The translations under genes and the position numbers were made by a program. The notes under the pieces were generated by a model, which was given only the letters and a program-made list of their open reading frames with translations, ran no database searches and was not told the DNA's origin. A stretch of DNA of 64,000 bases from UM-FILTER-40-17 sp032251335. GTDB lineage: Bacteria; Bacteroidota; Bacteroidia; Flavobacteriales; Flavobacteriaceae. Location: contig JAVVDW010000007.1 of the NCBI GenBank assembly GCA_032251335.1, forward strand, positions 1-64,000, given 5' to 3'. Every line of letters starts with the position of its first letter. Position 1 is the first letter of the stretch. Positions 7,884-17,491 of this stretch are shown piece by piece.

Positions 7884-10202
7884 ATGAAAAAATTCTTATC
7901 CCTGCTGTTGTTTGTCAACGCCGCTCTTTTTGCGCAACAAACGCCCATTGGCAATGTCGATTCGTTCATCAAAAAACTCAGCGTCGAAGAAAAAGCTTAC
8001 TTAGTCATCGGTGCCGGCATGAACATCCCCGGTTTGATACAAACAGGCAATGCCCCCGAAGCCATAGTCGGCAGTACCCAGGGCAAAGTTCCCGGGGCGG
8101 CAGGCACCAGCTATATCCTGAAAAAGTTTGACCTGCCCGTTGTCGTTTTTGCAGACGGCCCGGCCGGTATCCGCATCGATGCGCAACACAAAGACCAACC
8201 CGGAAAAAGTTTTTACGCCACCGCATTCCCGATTGCATCAGCTTTGGCATCTTCCTGGGATGTAGAACTGGTCAAAAAAGTAGGCCATGCATTTGGCAAT
8301 GAAACGAAAGCTTATGGCGTGGACTTCCTGTTGGCCCCGGCACTCAACATTCACCGCAACCCGCTTGGGGGAAGAAACTTTGAATACTATTCCGAAGACC
8401 CGGTTTTGTCCGGAAAACTGGCGGCTGCCTTCGTGCAAGGCGTTCAATCGGAAGGTGTCGGCGCGACCATCAAACATTTTGTGGCTAACAATTCTGAAAC
8501 CAACCGCACCGCGTTGAACACCGTGGTGAGCGAACGGGCCCTGCGGGAAATTTATCTCAAAGGATTTGAAATTGCTGTCAAAGAAAGCCATCCGTGGTCT
8601 GTGATGTCGTCTTACAACAAAATAAACGGAACCTATGCATCCGAAAACGAAGATTTACTGACCGGAATCCTTCGCAACGAGTGGAAATACGAAGGGTTTG
8701 TGATGACCGACTGGTTTGGCGGCAAAGACCCTGTTGCACAGATGAAAGCCGGGAACGACTTGCTTATGCCCGGGACAACCCAACAAGCAGATGCCATTAT
8801 CACCGCGGTAAAAACCGGTAAGCTCAGTGAAAAAACACTCGACCGGAACATCAAAAAAATACTCATCCAATACCTCAAAACGCCGGTATTCAAAAACGAG
8901 CCTGCCACCAACCTCCCCGATTTTGAAGCGAATCGGGCAATTGCAAGGGAAGCCGCTGCCGAGAGCATGGTGCTCCTTAAAAACGAGCAAGCTTTGCCGA
9001 TATCCGGGAATGCAAAAGTGGCGCTTTTTGGGGTAGCTTCCTATGAAACCATCGCGGGGGGAACCGGTAGCGGCGATGTGAACAAAGCCTATATGGTGAG
9101 CATTGAAGAAGGGTTTAGGAATGCAGGATTGAGGGTTTCCGAACGGCTTGCCGATGCTTACAAACCCTATATTCAAAAAGGAAAAGCAGAAATTCCGCAA
9201 AAACGGTTCTTCTTTGAGCCGGACGTATTGGTACCCGAAAAGGGGTTTGAAACTGCGGAATTAGCCGAATTGGCGAATGAGAATGACGTTGCTGTTTTGA
9301 CCTTGGCCAGGACCTCCGGCGAGTTTTTCGATCGCAAAAAAGAAGATTTTAATCTTACGGAAACAGAGCACAACCTGATAAAACACATCTCGGAAGCATT
9401 TCACGCCAAGGGGAAGAAATTGGTTGTCATCCTAAACGTTGGGGGCGTACTCGAAACCGCCGGCTGGAAAAAAGACACCGACGCTATCCTGCTTGCCTGG
9501 CAAGGCGGGCAAGAAGCCGGTAATGCCATAGCAGATATCATTTCAGGGAATGTAAACCCGTCAGGAAAATTGGCTTCCAGTTTTCCGGTAAACCTGAGCG
9601 ATGTCAGTTCTTTCAATAATTTTCCCGGTACAATCACAGACCCCAACGCGCCCAAATCCCAAAACCCGTTGGCGGGAACCCCTTCCGAAGAAATCTATCA
9701 GGAAGGCATCTATGTCGGATACCGCTATTATGACACTTTTGATGTGCCCACTTCATTTCCTTTCGGCTTTGGCTTGTCTTACACGGCTTTCGAATATACT
9801 GATTTGAAAGCATTGCGAAACGGAGAAGGGATCACCGTCACTTTCCAGATTAAAAATGCGGGAAAAACAGCGGGAAAAGAGGTAGCCCAACTCTACGTTT
9901 CCGCACCGAAAGGCCAACTCGAAAAACCGGCCAAGGAACTCAAAGGATTTGCCAAGACAAAACTTTTGCAACCGGGAGAATCCACCGCAGTGTCTGTGAC
10001 AATATCCGCGGCTGATTTAGGTTCTTATGACACTTCAAAATCAGCTTGGGCAAGGGACGCGGGCAATTACCAAATTTTGATTGGCAGCGATTCAAAAACC
10101 ATCCGTTTACAGACACAAATTGAACTTGAAAAGAAGATCATTTTCAAAACAAAAAAACTCTTGTCCCCAAAAGTTGAGATAAAAGAAATCACCAAAAAAT
10201 AA
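7884..10202 (+). CDS. Glycoside hydrolase family 3 beta-glucosidase-like enzyme
   Basis: The 772-residue enzyme has a signal peptide (1-18, LFAQQ). It has the GH3 N-terminal barrel with FADGPAGIR (89-97), GRNFEYYSEDP (163-173), the KH motif (198-199) and the nucleophile Asp276 in MTDWFGG. A GH3 C-terminal alpha/beta sandwich and a fibronectin-III-like domain (about 640-745, VAQLYVSAPKGQLEKPAKEL) follow. This three-domain plan is that of exported beta-glucosidases/xylosidases of the BglX type. Exact sugar specificity cannot be read from sequence. It ends with a lysine-rich tail and is followed by a strong terminator. It likely forms a regulon with the upstream esterase. Confidence 0.92.
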   Translation: MKKFLSLLLFVNAALFAQQTPIGNVDSFIKKLSVEEKAYLVIGAGMNIPGLIQTGNAPEAIVGSTQGKVPGAAGTSYILKKFDLPVVVFADGPAGIRIDAQHKDQPGKSFYATAFPIASALASSWDVELVKKVGHAFGNETKAYGVDFLLAPALNIHRNPLGGRNFEYYSEDPVLSGKLAAAFVQGVQSEGVGATIKHFVANNSETNRTALNTVVSERALREIYLKGFEIAVKESHPWSVMSSYNKINGTYASENEDLLTGILRNEWKYEGFVMTDWFGGKDPVAQMKAGNDLLMPGTTQQADAIITAVKTGKLSEKTLDRNIKKILIQYLKTPVFKNEPATNLPDFEANRAIAREAAAESMVLLKNEQALPISGNAKVALFGVASYETIAGGTGSGDVNKAYMVSIEEGFRNAGLRVSERLADAYKPYIQKGKAEIPQKRFFFEPDVLVPEKGFETAELAELANENDVAVLTLARTSGEFFDRKKEDFNLTETEHNLIKHISEAFHAKGKKLVVILNVGGVLETAGWKKDTDAILLAWQGGQEAGNAIADIISGNVNPSGKLASSFPVNLSDVSSFNNFPGTITDPNAPKSQNPLAGTPSEEIYQEGIYVGYRYYDTFDVPTSFPFGFGLSYTAFEYTDLKALRNGEGITVTFQIKNAGKTAGKEVAQLYVSAPKGQLEKPAKELKGFAKTKLLQPGESTAVSVTISAADLGSYDTSKSAWARDAGNYQILIGSDSKTIRLQTQIELEKKIIFKTKKLLSPKVEIKEITKK

Positions 10203-10220
10203 ATTACACTCGATTTTTGT

Positions 10221-10256
10221 CAACCGTCCCGGAGCAATCTGGGGCGGTTTTTTTTA
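10221..10256 (+). terminator. Rho-independent terminator after the GH3 gene
   Basis: The stem AACCGTCCC / GGGGCGGTT (10222-10230 and 10241-10249) includes a G-T wobble and is followed by a run of T to 10255. Confidence 0.8.
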
Positions 10257-10306
10257 AGATGAAACGCCCATGAGATTTGTTTTTTCATCCTTGAAGCGAG
10301 TTTATA

Positions 10307-13222
10307 TCAAATTAATGCGTTTCGAAGGATAGTTACCGGATGCAAGGCCTCTCTTGCGGTTCCATCATAAATCTGATGGCGGCAACTGGTACCGGAAGCT
10401 GCAATGATGGTGGTGGACGGACTTTTTCTAACGGCAGGAAACAAGGTTTGCTCCCCGATGCGCATACTGATTTCAAAATGCTCCTCTTCATAGCCAAAAG
10501 AACCGGCCATGCCGCAACAACCCGAAGGAATAATGGTCACCGAGAAATTTTTCGGGAAATTGAGCACATAAAAAGTAGGCTCAATACCTGAAAGGGCTTT
10601 TTGATGGCAGTGCCCGTGAATTTTAATCACTTGCGAAACATCGGTAAACTGTTCCGGTTTGATATGCCCTGCCTTCATTTCCGTTTGCAGAAACTCCTCG
10701 ATCAAATAAACGTGTCTAGCCAAAGCTTTGGCGGCTTCTTGGTCGTCAGCCAAACGAAGATACTCGTCTCTAAAAGTGAGAATTGCCGAGGGCTCAACTC
10801 CTAGTAGTGGAGTTTTCTCTGAAACTATTTTACTGAAAATTTTTACGTTTCTATTGGCGATTTTCTTAGCGTTGTCGAGCAAACCTTTAGAAATAAAAGC
10901 ACGACCGCTTTCGGAGTGGCGCACAAATTGGATATTGTAACCCAGTCCGCGTAAGAGTTCTATGGCATCAACACCCACAGACGCATCCAAATAATCTGTA
11001 AATTCATCTACAAATAGCAGTACTTTTCTTCCATTTCCTTGTATAGGCTTTTTTCGGTATCTTCTGATATGTGATGCCAATCTTCTACGGGAAAGTTTCG
11101 GTAAACTGCGATGTTTGGATATAGATGAAGCCTTTTTGATGATTCTAGATGTAGCCCCGTTGCTGTATAAAAAATTGGTCAGCAAACGAAAGCGATAACC
11201 CCATCTGTTGATGGCTGTGCTGTAAGCAAATGCTTTGGTCTGCCATGAGATGCCGTTTGCTTTTTGATATTGATATAGAAATTCTGCTTTCAAAGCGGCT
11301 ATATCTACATTTGAGGGGCATTCGCTGGCGCAAGCTTTACAACTCAGGCACAAATCAAACACTTCTTTGAGTTCTTCTCTGTCGAAGCGGTTGGGCAATA
11401 CGCTTTGTGTCAAATATTCGCGGAGGGCATTTGCACGGGCTCGCGTGGTGTCTTTTTCCATGCGTGTGGCGCGATAACTCGGGCACATGGTCCCACCGCT
11501 CTCGGGCAATTTTCTACAATCTCCGGAACCGTTACATTTTTCTGCTACTCTTAAAATGCCCCCCGAGTCGGAAAAATCCATCAAGGTTTTGATATTGGGC
11601 TCAGTTCTATCGGGTTGGTAGCGCAAATTCTGATCCATCGGCGAGGCATCGACAATTTTTCCGGGATTGAAAAGATTTTGCGGATCAAATGTTTTCTTTA
11701 TGGTTTTAAAAATTTCGTAATTTTTCTCTCCTACCATCATCGGAATAAAAGAAGAACGTACTATACCATCGCCGTGTTCTCCGCTAAAAGAGCCTTTAAA
11801 CCTCTTCACAAGTGCGGCAACTTCTGCGGTAATTTGCTTAAAATGTGCTACATCTTTTTTGACTTTTAAGTTCAGAATCGGCCTCAGGTGAAGTTCGCCG
11901 GCGCCGGCATGCGCATAGTAAACCGCATCTTGGCCATAAGACGCCATAATTTTGGTAAACGCATCGATGTATTCGGGTAAATCCGACACATTGACCGCTG
12001 TATCTTCAATACAAGCAACCGCTTTTTTGTCGCCCACCATATTACCCAACAATCCCAACCCCGCTTTTCGCAATTCTTCGGCTTGTTTGATTTCGCCACC
12101 TTGCAAAACCGGATTGGCATAAGACAAACCGCTTTGAATGATGGATTCTAAAAGTTTTTTTGTTTTTTGATGTAGTTTTTCGGCATTTTCTGCCCTCAGT
12201 TCCAGCATCAATATGGCTTCGGGATCGCCTTCTATAAAAAACCTGTTTTTGAGCTGTTCTCGGTTGTTTTTTGTACAGTCCAAAATCACTTTGTCTAACA
12301 TTTCACAGGAGTACAACTCGTGTTGCATTACCAAAACAACCGCTTTCATACAGTCTGAAATACTTCGAAAATGCGCCGCAACCATTATGCCTTCCTCGGG
12401 TGGCAATTCATCTAGTTGAAGTGTGATTTCTGTAGAGAAAAACAGGGTTCCTTCGCTACCTGCAAGGAGTTTGGAGAAATTGAACAGTGCATCGGATTCT
12501 GCAAAAATCTCATTTTGAAGCAGTGCATCTATCGCATAACCGGTGTTTCTTCTGTGTATGGCAGGATCGGGAAAATGTGCTGCTATTTCTTTTTGATTGT
12601 CTTTGTCAGAAAGTAAGGTGTAAATGGTCTGATAGAGCAGACCTTCTTGGGTTTTCAATTTGGCTTTTTGAAAAAATGCTTCTTTGGTTAACGGCTCAAA
12701 GGTCATGGGCGAACCGTTTGGCATAAAACCCTTTATTTTTAAAACTTTATCTCTGGTTACGCCGTATTTTATAGAAGTGGTTCCGGAAGAATTGTTGCCT
12801 ACCATCCCGCCGATCATACATCGGTTGGATGTAGAAGTGTTGGGGCCGAAAAACAAACCGTGTGGACGGAGGAAATCATTGAGTGCATCACGAATCACAC
12901 CCGGTTGAACGGTCACTGTCTTTTTTACAAGATCGAGTTTACCTATTTTATTTAAATTTCTGGAAACATCCACAATGATGCCACCACCCACACATTGTCC
13001 TGCCAGAGAAGTCCCTGCCGTTCTGGGAATGATAGGAATTTTCTCTAAATGCGCAAACTCAATGATGTGCTTGATGTCTGTAAAATTTTTCGGATAGCAG
13101 ACCATGTCCGGAATCTTGCGATACACGGAGGCATCTGTGGCATAAAGAACGCGCGTCAAATGGTCGGTATGTAAAGTTCCTTTGATTTTACGCTGAAGCG
13201 CTTCAAGTTTTTGTGCGTCCAT
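10307..13222 (-). CDS. Fused FAD-binding and Fe-S dehydrogenase (GlcD-GlcF / YdiJ type)
   Basis: The 971-residue protein has an N-terminal FAD-binding PCMH domain (about 1-250, with IIPRTAGTSLAGQCVGGG) and an FAD-oxidase C-terminal domain (about 270-520, ending FDPQNLFNPGKIVD). Two ferredoxin-type cysteine sets follow (a CNGSGDC...CPS set and CLSCKACASECPSNVD). The C-terminus has a cysteine-rich CCG region with HGHCHQKAL and SGCCGMAGSFG. This fusion of GlcD- and GlcF-like parts oxidises 2-hydroxyacids and passes electrons to quinone; YdiJ-type relatives act on D-2-hydroxyglutarate or D-lactate. The substrate is not decided here. The gene stands alone, with an HtrA-terminating hairpin just before its start. 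Confidence 0.9.
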   Translation of the reverse strand: MDAQKLEALQRKIKGTLHTDHLTRVLYATDASVYRKIPDMVCYPKNFTDIKHIIEFAHLEKIPIIPRTAGTSLAGQCVGGGIIVDVSRNLNKIGKLDLVKKTVTVQPGVIRDALNDFLRPHGLFFGPNTSTSNRCMIGGMVGNNSSGTTSIKYGVTRDKVLKIKGFMPNGSPMTFEPLTKEAFFQKAKLKTQEGLLYQTIYTLLSDKDNQKEIAAHFPDPAIHRRNTGYAIDALLQNEIFAESDALFNFSKLLAGSEGTLFFSTEITLQLDELPPEEGIMVAAHFRSISDCMKAVVLVMQHELYSCEMLDKVILDCTKNNREQLKNRFFIEGDPEAILMLELRAENAEKLHQKTKKLLESIIQSGLSYANPVLQGGEIKQAEELRKAGLGLLGNMVGDKKAVACIEDTAVNVSDLPEYIDAFTKIMASYGQDAVYYAHAGAGELHLRPILNLKVKKDVAHFKQITAEVAALVKRFKGSFSGEHGDGIVRSSFIPMMVGEKNYEIFKTIKKTFDPQNLFNPGKIVDASPMDQNLRYQPDRTEPNIKTLMDFSDSGGILRVAEKCNGSGDCRKLPESGGTMCPSYRATRMEKDTTRARANALREYLTQSVLPNRFDREELKEVFDLCLSCKACASECPSNVDIAALKAEFLYQYQKANGISWQTKAFAYSTAINRWGYRFRLLTNFLYSNGATSRIIKKASSISKHRSLPKLSRRRLASHIRRYRKKPIQGNGRKVLLFVDEFTDYLDASVGVDAIELLRGLGYNIQFVRHSESGRAFISKGLLDNAKKIANRNVKIFSKIVSEKTPLLGVEPSAILTFRDEYLRLADDQEAAKALARHVYLIEEFLQTEMKAGHIKPEQFTDVSQVIKIHGHCHQKALSGIEPTFYVLNFPKNFSVTIIPSGCCGMAGSFGYEEEHFEISMRIGEQTLFPAVRKSPSTTIIAASGTSCRHQIYDGTAREALHPVTILRNALI

Positions 13223-13226
13223 TTAT

Positions 13227-13263
13227 AAAAATAATAACCCTGCAAATTAACATTTTTGCAGGG
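13227..13263 (-). terminator. Terminator of the htrA-like gene
   Basis: On the minus strand the stem CCCTGCAAA / TTTGCAGGG is followed by TTATTATTTTTATAA. It sits between the end of the HtrA gene and the ATG of the dehydrogenase gene, so the two are probably separate transcripts. Confidence 0.65.
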
Positions 13264-13289
13264 CTAAATCAAAGAAATTCTTCTATTTA

Positions 13290-14723
13290 TTATTTGTTGT
13301 AAAAACGCAATTTTTCCACGACACCATTCAGGTTTAAAAGCTCGAGCACTACGGGTTCGTTTGGATTGACTTTTTCAACGATTTTGGAAATATCTTCCAC
13401 ATTTGTCACTTTTTGACCGTTGACTGCGGTGATGATATATCCGGGTGCGATAGCACCGTATTGCAAGAGATCGGGTCTGTTTACCTTACCGACCAAAACG
13501 CCTTCTTTCACTTTGATTTTACCGGATTTGAAATCGTCAGGATTCAAATTTTTGAGTTCCAATCCGAAAAGGTTGTACCTGATGAGTTCGTTTTTGGACA
13601 AGGTGACAGGTAATTTTTTTAAACTTCCTTTTCGATCGATGGTGACTGTCACGATGTCGTTGGGTCTTTTGGTATTGAGGTAACCAGAAAGGTCGGCGAA
13701 TTTGGATATTTTGATTTCATCGAGCTTAACGATGACATCTCCTGTTTGCAAACCGGCTTTTTGTGCGCCGGACCCCGGCTCTACGGAATCTACATAGAAA
13801 CCTTCTGTTTCATTTAAGCCGTATTGTTCGGCTACTTTACTATTGACTTCGCCTCCTGTGACACCCAAGATGGCTCTTTGCACGTTGCCGAATTCTATTA
13901 AATCTTCAACCACTTTACGGGCAATGTTACTCGGAACCGCAAAAGAGTAACCTATGTAAGAACCCGTCTGCGAAGTGATAGCCGTATTGATGCCGATAAG
14001 TTCTCCACGAGTGTTTACTAAAGCTCCCCCACTATTTCCGGGATTTACCGCGGCATCTGTCTGAATAAAAGACTGAATGGTGGTTTGATCGCCCAAACTG
14101 CGCGCTTTAGCACTTATAATTCCGGCGGTAACGGTAGAATTAAGGTTGTATGGATTGCCAACTGCCAAAACCCACTCGCCGATGCGGGTGTTGTCAGAAT
14201 CCGCAAAAGTAATGTAGGGCAAGTTACTTCCTGCTTCTATTTTGATGAGTGCGATGTCTGTGTTTAGATCGGAACCTATGAGTTTGGCTTTAAATTCTCT
14301 GTTGTCATTCAGCGTGATACTGATTTCTTTAGCATCCTGTATGACGTGATTGTTGGTAACGATATAACCATCCGGCGAAATGATAACTCCGGATCCGGTA
14401 CCGATGCGTTCACGTTCTTGTGCGCCGCCAAATCCGTACAAAAATTCCAACAAACTGCTCGATGAGGATTTAGCCACAGCCGTGTTTTTTACGTGAACAA
14501 CTGTGTTTATAGTACTTTCCGCAGCCGCAGTTAAATCTACATTGGGTAAGGCTTCACCACTGTTGGCCGTGGACACCAAATTGGTTTTGACTGTATTCGG
14601 GCTGTATCCCGTCAGAAGTACATTCGGATTCTCAACCGGTTTTTCAAAGTATAACTTGTAAGCGCCTAAGGTGATGGCGCCACCTAAAATGGAAACTAAT
14701 AATAAACTCAATAACCTTTTCAT
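13290..14723 (-). CDS. HtrA/DegP-family periplasmic serine protease
   Basis: The 477-residue protease has an N-terminal signal anchor (3-22) and a trypsin-like domain with triad His126 (TNNHVIQ), Asp156 (NTDIALI) and Ser231 (GNSGGAL). Two PDZ domains follow (about 265-365 and 375-470). This is the Do/DegQ architecture: an envelope chaperone-protease that degrades misfolded exported proteins. The LA-loop region is short (FLYGFGGAQERERIG), more DegQ/DegS-like than DegP-like. The gene is monocistronic, with dapF divergent on the other side. Confidence 0.93.
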   Translation of the reverse strand: MKRLLSLLLVSILGGAITLGAYKLYFEKPVENPNVLLTGYSPNTVKTNLVSTANSGEALPNVDLTAAAESTINTVVHVKNTAVAKSSSSSLLEFLYGFGGAQERERIGTGSGVIISPDGYIVTNNHVIQDAKEISITLNDNREFKAKLIGSDLNTDIALIKIEAGSNLPYITFADSDNTRIGEWVLAVGNPYNLNSTVTAGIISAKARSLGDQTTIQSFIQTDAAVNPGNSGGALVNTRGELIGINTAITSQTGSYIGYSFAVPSNIARKVVEDLIEFGNVQRAILGVTGGEVNSKVAEQYGLNETEGFYVDSVEPGSGAQKAGLQTGDVIVKLDEIKISKFADLSGYLNTKRPNDIVTVTIDRKGSLKKLPVTLSKNELIRYNLFGLELKNLNPDDFKSGKIKVKEGVLVGKVNRPDLLQYGAIAPGYIITAVNGQKVTNVEDISKIVEKVNPNEPVVLELLNLNGVVEKLRFYNK

Positions 14724-14841
14724 AGTTTTGTGTTTTTGTATTAATATTTGATGTAAAGTTAGTTGTTAAAAAAAGTAATTGTCAAGTGCTTTAACTTGTG
14801 TTTAACGCATTCATTCAATTAAAACTCCTTTATAAAATATG

Positions 14842-14849
14842 TACCTTTG
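14842..14849 (+). promoter_or_regulatory. -7 element of the dapF promoter
   Basis: TACCTTTG is a perfect TAnnTTTG match 20 nt upstream of the ATG at 14870. It lies inside the longest possible frame, so it argues for the downstream start. Confidence 0.55.
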
Positions 14850-14869
14850 TCGGGAAATTACACTATAAA

Positions 14870-15661
14870 ATGTGCATCACCTTCTACAAATACCAAGGTA
14901 CCGGAAACGATTTTGTCATGATTGACAATCGCGATTTGTTTTTCAACAAAAAAGATACCAAACTTATTGCTGACATTTGTGACCGAAAATTTGGCATTGG
15001 TGCAGATGGTTTAATACTTCTTGAAAATGACAACGTTGCAGATTTCTGCATGGTTTATTTCAATGCCGATGGCAGGCAAAGTAGCATGTGTGGCAATGGC
15101 GGCAGGTGCCTTGTAAAATTTGCACAAAAGCTGGGCATTATCTCAAACAAGGCTATTTTTAGCGCGATAGACGGTTTGCATGAAGCCTACATCAATGGCG
15201 AAACGGTGTCATTAAAAATGCAGGATGTTGCAGAAATTAAAAATTACAACACGCATATATTTTTGGATACGGGATCGCCACATCATGTAAGTTTTGTAGA
15301 AGTATTGGAGCATTACGATGTATTTGGCAACGGTAAAAAGATTAGATACGGTGCTCCTTATGGCGAAAGCGGTACCAATGTGAATTTTGTTGAACAAAGA
15401 GACTCGAATGTTTTTGCCGTCAGAACCTATGAGCGCGGGGTGGAAAACGAAACCTTATCATGCGGCACAGGTGTGACGGCTGTGGCTTTGGCAGCTCACG
15501 CATCGGGAAAAACCCAAAAAACAGAAATTATCCTTGAAACGCCCGGCGGCCAATTGTCAGTTCATTTTGAGCCCAAAGGCGATTGCTATGAGCACATATA
15601 TCTTAAAGGACCTGCAAAATTTGTTTTTAAAGGCGAATATGACACAGACACTTCAAAATGA
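14870..15661 (+). CDS. dapF: Diaminopimelate epimerase
   Basis: The enzyme converts LL- to meso-diaminopimelate, the last step before meso-DAP supply to lysine and peptidoglycan synthesis. The 263-residue product begins MCITFYKYQGTGNDFVMID, a standard DapF N-terminus. It holds both catalytic cysteines, Cys74 in MCGNGGRC and Cys198 in LSCGTG. An in-frame start at 14798 would add 24 residues unlike the family and would begin upstream of the -7 promoter element, so 14870 was chosen. The 3' end overlaps the following GNAT gene by 23 nt, and mltG comes next, giving a cell-wall-related operon. Confidence 0.95.
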   Translation: MCITFYKYQGTGNDFVMIDNRDLFFNKKDTKLIADICDRKFGIGADGLILLENDNVADFCMVYFNADGRQSSMCGNGGRCLVKFAQKLGIISNKAIFSAIDGLHEAYINGETVSLKMQDVAEIKNYNTHIFLDTGSPHHVSFVEVLEHYDVFGNGKKIRYGAPYGESGTNVNFVEQRDSNVFAVRTYERGVENETLSCGTGVTAVALAAHASGKTQKTEIILETPGGQLSVHFEPKGDCYEHIYLKGPAKFVFKGEYDTDTSK

Positions 15662-16163
15662 GCACGTTTATCTGAGGGCTATTGAGCCTGAAGACTTTGT
15701 TTTTTTATCGGAGATAGAAAACGACGAACGACTTTGGCTACTCGGCAGCACCGTGCAGCCTTTTTCAGAGTTTGTACTCAGAGAATATCTCAAAAATGCC
15801 AAGGAAGACATTTATACGGCCAAGCAACTCCGGTTGGTAATTTGTTTAAAAAATGGTTTATCGGTCGGGCTTGTCGATTTGTTTGATTTTGATGTGAAAA
15901 ATAAAAAAGCCGGAGTTGGTATTGTTATTTTGGAAAAATTCAGATCCAAAGGTGTCGGATTTCACGCCATGCAATGCGTGGTGGCTTATGCCAAAAAACA
16001 TTTGGACTTGCACCAACTCTATGCCAATATTCTGTTGCAAAACGTGCCAAGTTTACACCTATTTGACAAATGTGGGTTTCAGACTGTCGGCATCAAACAA
16101 GATTGGATCTACCACAACGGAAAATTTGAAGACGAAGCGCTTGTTCAACTGATACTAACTTAG
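15639..16163 (+). CDS. GNAT-family N-acetyltransferase
   Basis: The 174-residue product begins MTQTLQNEHVYLRAIEPEDF and shows the RimJ/RimL-type GNAT plan. An acetyl-CoA loop lies around the EKFRSKGVGFHAMQCVV segment, and the HQLYANILLQNVPSLHLFDKC segment is typical of the beta6-alpha4 region. The P-loop RSKGVG corresponds to R-x2-G-x-G/A. Substrate is unknown; relatives modify amino sugars, spermidine or protein N-termini. A longer frame from 15534 lies wholly within dapF and was not used. It is translationally coupled to dapF and ends 2 nt before mltG. Confidence 0.85.
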   Translation: MTQTLQNEHVYLRAIEPEDFVFLSEIENDERLWLLGSTVQPFSEFVLREYLKNAKEDIYTAKQLRLVICLKNGLSVGLVDLFDFDVKNKKAGVGIVILEKFRSKGVGFHAMQCVVAYAKKHLDLHQLYANILLQNVPSLHLFDKCGFQTVGIKQDWIYHNGKFEDEALVQLILT

Positions 16164-16165
16164 AT

Positions 16166-17209
16166 ATGAATCTGAAAAAAATCATTTGGTCAGTATTGCT
16201 TTTGGGTCTAATAGGCATGGGATTTTTTGCTTACAAAGTGTACCAAATTGTAGTGGTGCCCAATACGGCTTTTGAAAATGCGGAAGCGGTGGTTTTGATT
16301 CCAAGTGATGCCACTTTTGAAACCGTAAAAAAGGAAATGGATTTTTTGTTGAAAAAATCAGAAACTTTTGAAACCCTCGCAAAACAAAAATCCTATACAT
16401 CCAACGTAAAGCCCGGACGTTATGTAATTAAAAAAGGTATGAACAACAACGACATCATCAATGTCTTACGAACGGGCAACACTCCTATCAAAGTATCTTT
16501 TAACAACCAACAAACCCTTTATGATTTAGCCGGAAGAGTAGGTTCTCAAATTGAAGCAGACAGCTTAGAAATTGTGCAATACCTGAGTAGTTCCGAGTTT
16601 TTGGAAACCCATCAATTGTCTTTAGAAGATGTACTCATCTATTTTATTCCGAATACTTACGAATTTTATTGGAACACGTCTGCAAATGCTTTTGCGGAAA
16701 GAATGATGAAAGAATACAGGCGATTCTGGAACGAAGATCGATTGGTTTTAGCCAAAAAAATAAACCTCTCGCCAAAAGAAGTGAGTATTTTGGCATCCAT
16801 CGTTCAAAAAGAAACCGTCAAAACCGACGAAATGCCTAGGGTAGCCGGCGTTTACCTCAACCGGCTGAGAGATGGTTGGAAGTTACAAGCCGACCCGACT
16901 GTCATCTATGCGCTCAAAAAAGATCAGGACGATTTTTCATTGGAAATAAAGCGCGTGCTTTACAAAGACTTAGAAATCAACTCTCCTTATAATACTTATT
17001 TGAACACAGGCTTGCCTCCCGGCCCTATTACCATGCCGGATATCACAGCTATAGAAGCCGTTTTACATGCTGAAGAACACAACTTTTACTATTTTGTGGC
17101 CGATACGCAACGTTTGGGCTATCACAAATTTGCCCGAACACTATCCCAACACAACAAAAATCGGATAGAGTACCAAAGATGGATAGACAAACAAGGGATA
17201 AAGCGTTAA
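16166..17209 (+). CDS. mltG: Endolytic murein transglycosylase
   Basis: MltG cleaves nascent glycan strands at the inner membrane and helps end glycan polymerisation. The 347-residue protein has one N-terminal membrane anchor (5-27), a LysM-like region and the YceG catalytic domain. Family motifs seen are IPNTYEFYWNTS, SIVQKETVKTDEMPRVAGVYLNR with the catalytic glutamate of QKE, LQADPTVIYAL and SPYNTYLNTGLPPGPI. It starts 2 nt after the GNAT gene, so it is part of the dapF operon. Confidence 0.93.
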   Translation: MNLKKIIWSVLLLGLIGMGFFAYKVYQIVVVPNTAFENAEAVVLIPSDATFETVKKEMDFLLKKSETFETLAKQKSYTSNVKPGRYVIKKGMNNNDIINVLRTGNTPIKVSFNNQQTLYDLAGRVGSQIEADSLEIVQYLSSSEFLETHQLSLEDVLIYFIPNTYEFYWNTSANAFAERMMKEYRRFWNEDRLVLAKKINLSPKEVSILASIVQKETVKTDEMPRVAGVYLNRLRDGWKLQADPTVIYALKKDQDDFSLEIKRVLYKDLEINSPYNTYLNTGLPPGPITMPDITAIEAVLHAEEHNFYYFVADTQRLGYHKFARTLSQHNKNRIEYQRWIDKQGIKR

Positions 17210-17394
17210 AAAAAGGTTAAAAAAGCAGCCTTCTCGCCGTATTGCCTATTCGCCGGTTTATATGTTATTTTAACCATAAACTCTAATTACCGAAAACCTT
17301 TGAGTTAAACACAAAATACTGTTTTTAAGTGTTTTAACGACAAAATCCTCATACAGACTCTTTGCCTTTATTAAGAAATATTTAGTATATTGAT

Positions 17395-17425
17395 ATTGAC
17401 CATATAAAATTTTGTTGTACTTTTG
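17395..17425 (+). promoter_or_regulatory. Promoter of the lysozyme-like gene
   Basis: ATTG at 17395-17398 and TACTTTTG at 17418-17425 are spaced 19 nt apart, the ideal Bacteroidota promoter geometry. The gene starts 66 nt downstream at 17492. Confidence 0.6.
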
Positions 17426-17491
17426 CAGCTGAAATTTTAAGCACTGTACTTCGACTCATCGGGTCAGATAAGTCTTAAAGAAATCAACATT

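Noticed and set aside
15534..15638. Extended N-terminus of the GNAT gene at 15639
   Set aside because: The extra 35 residues are read from within dapF in another frame and resemble no GNAT sequence.
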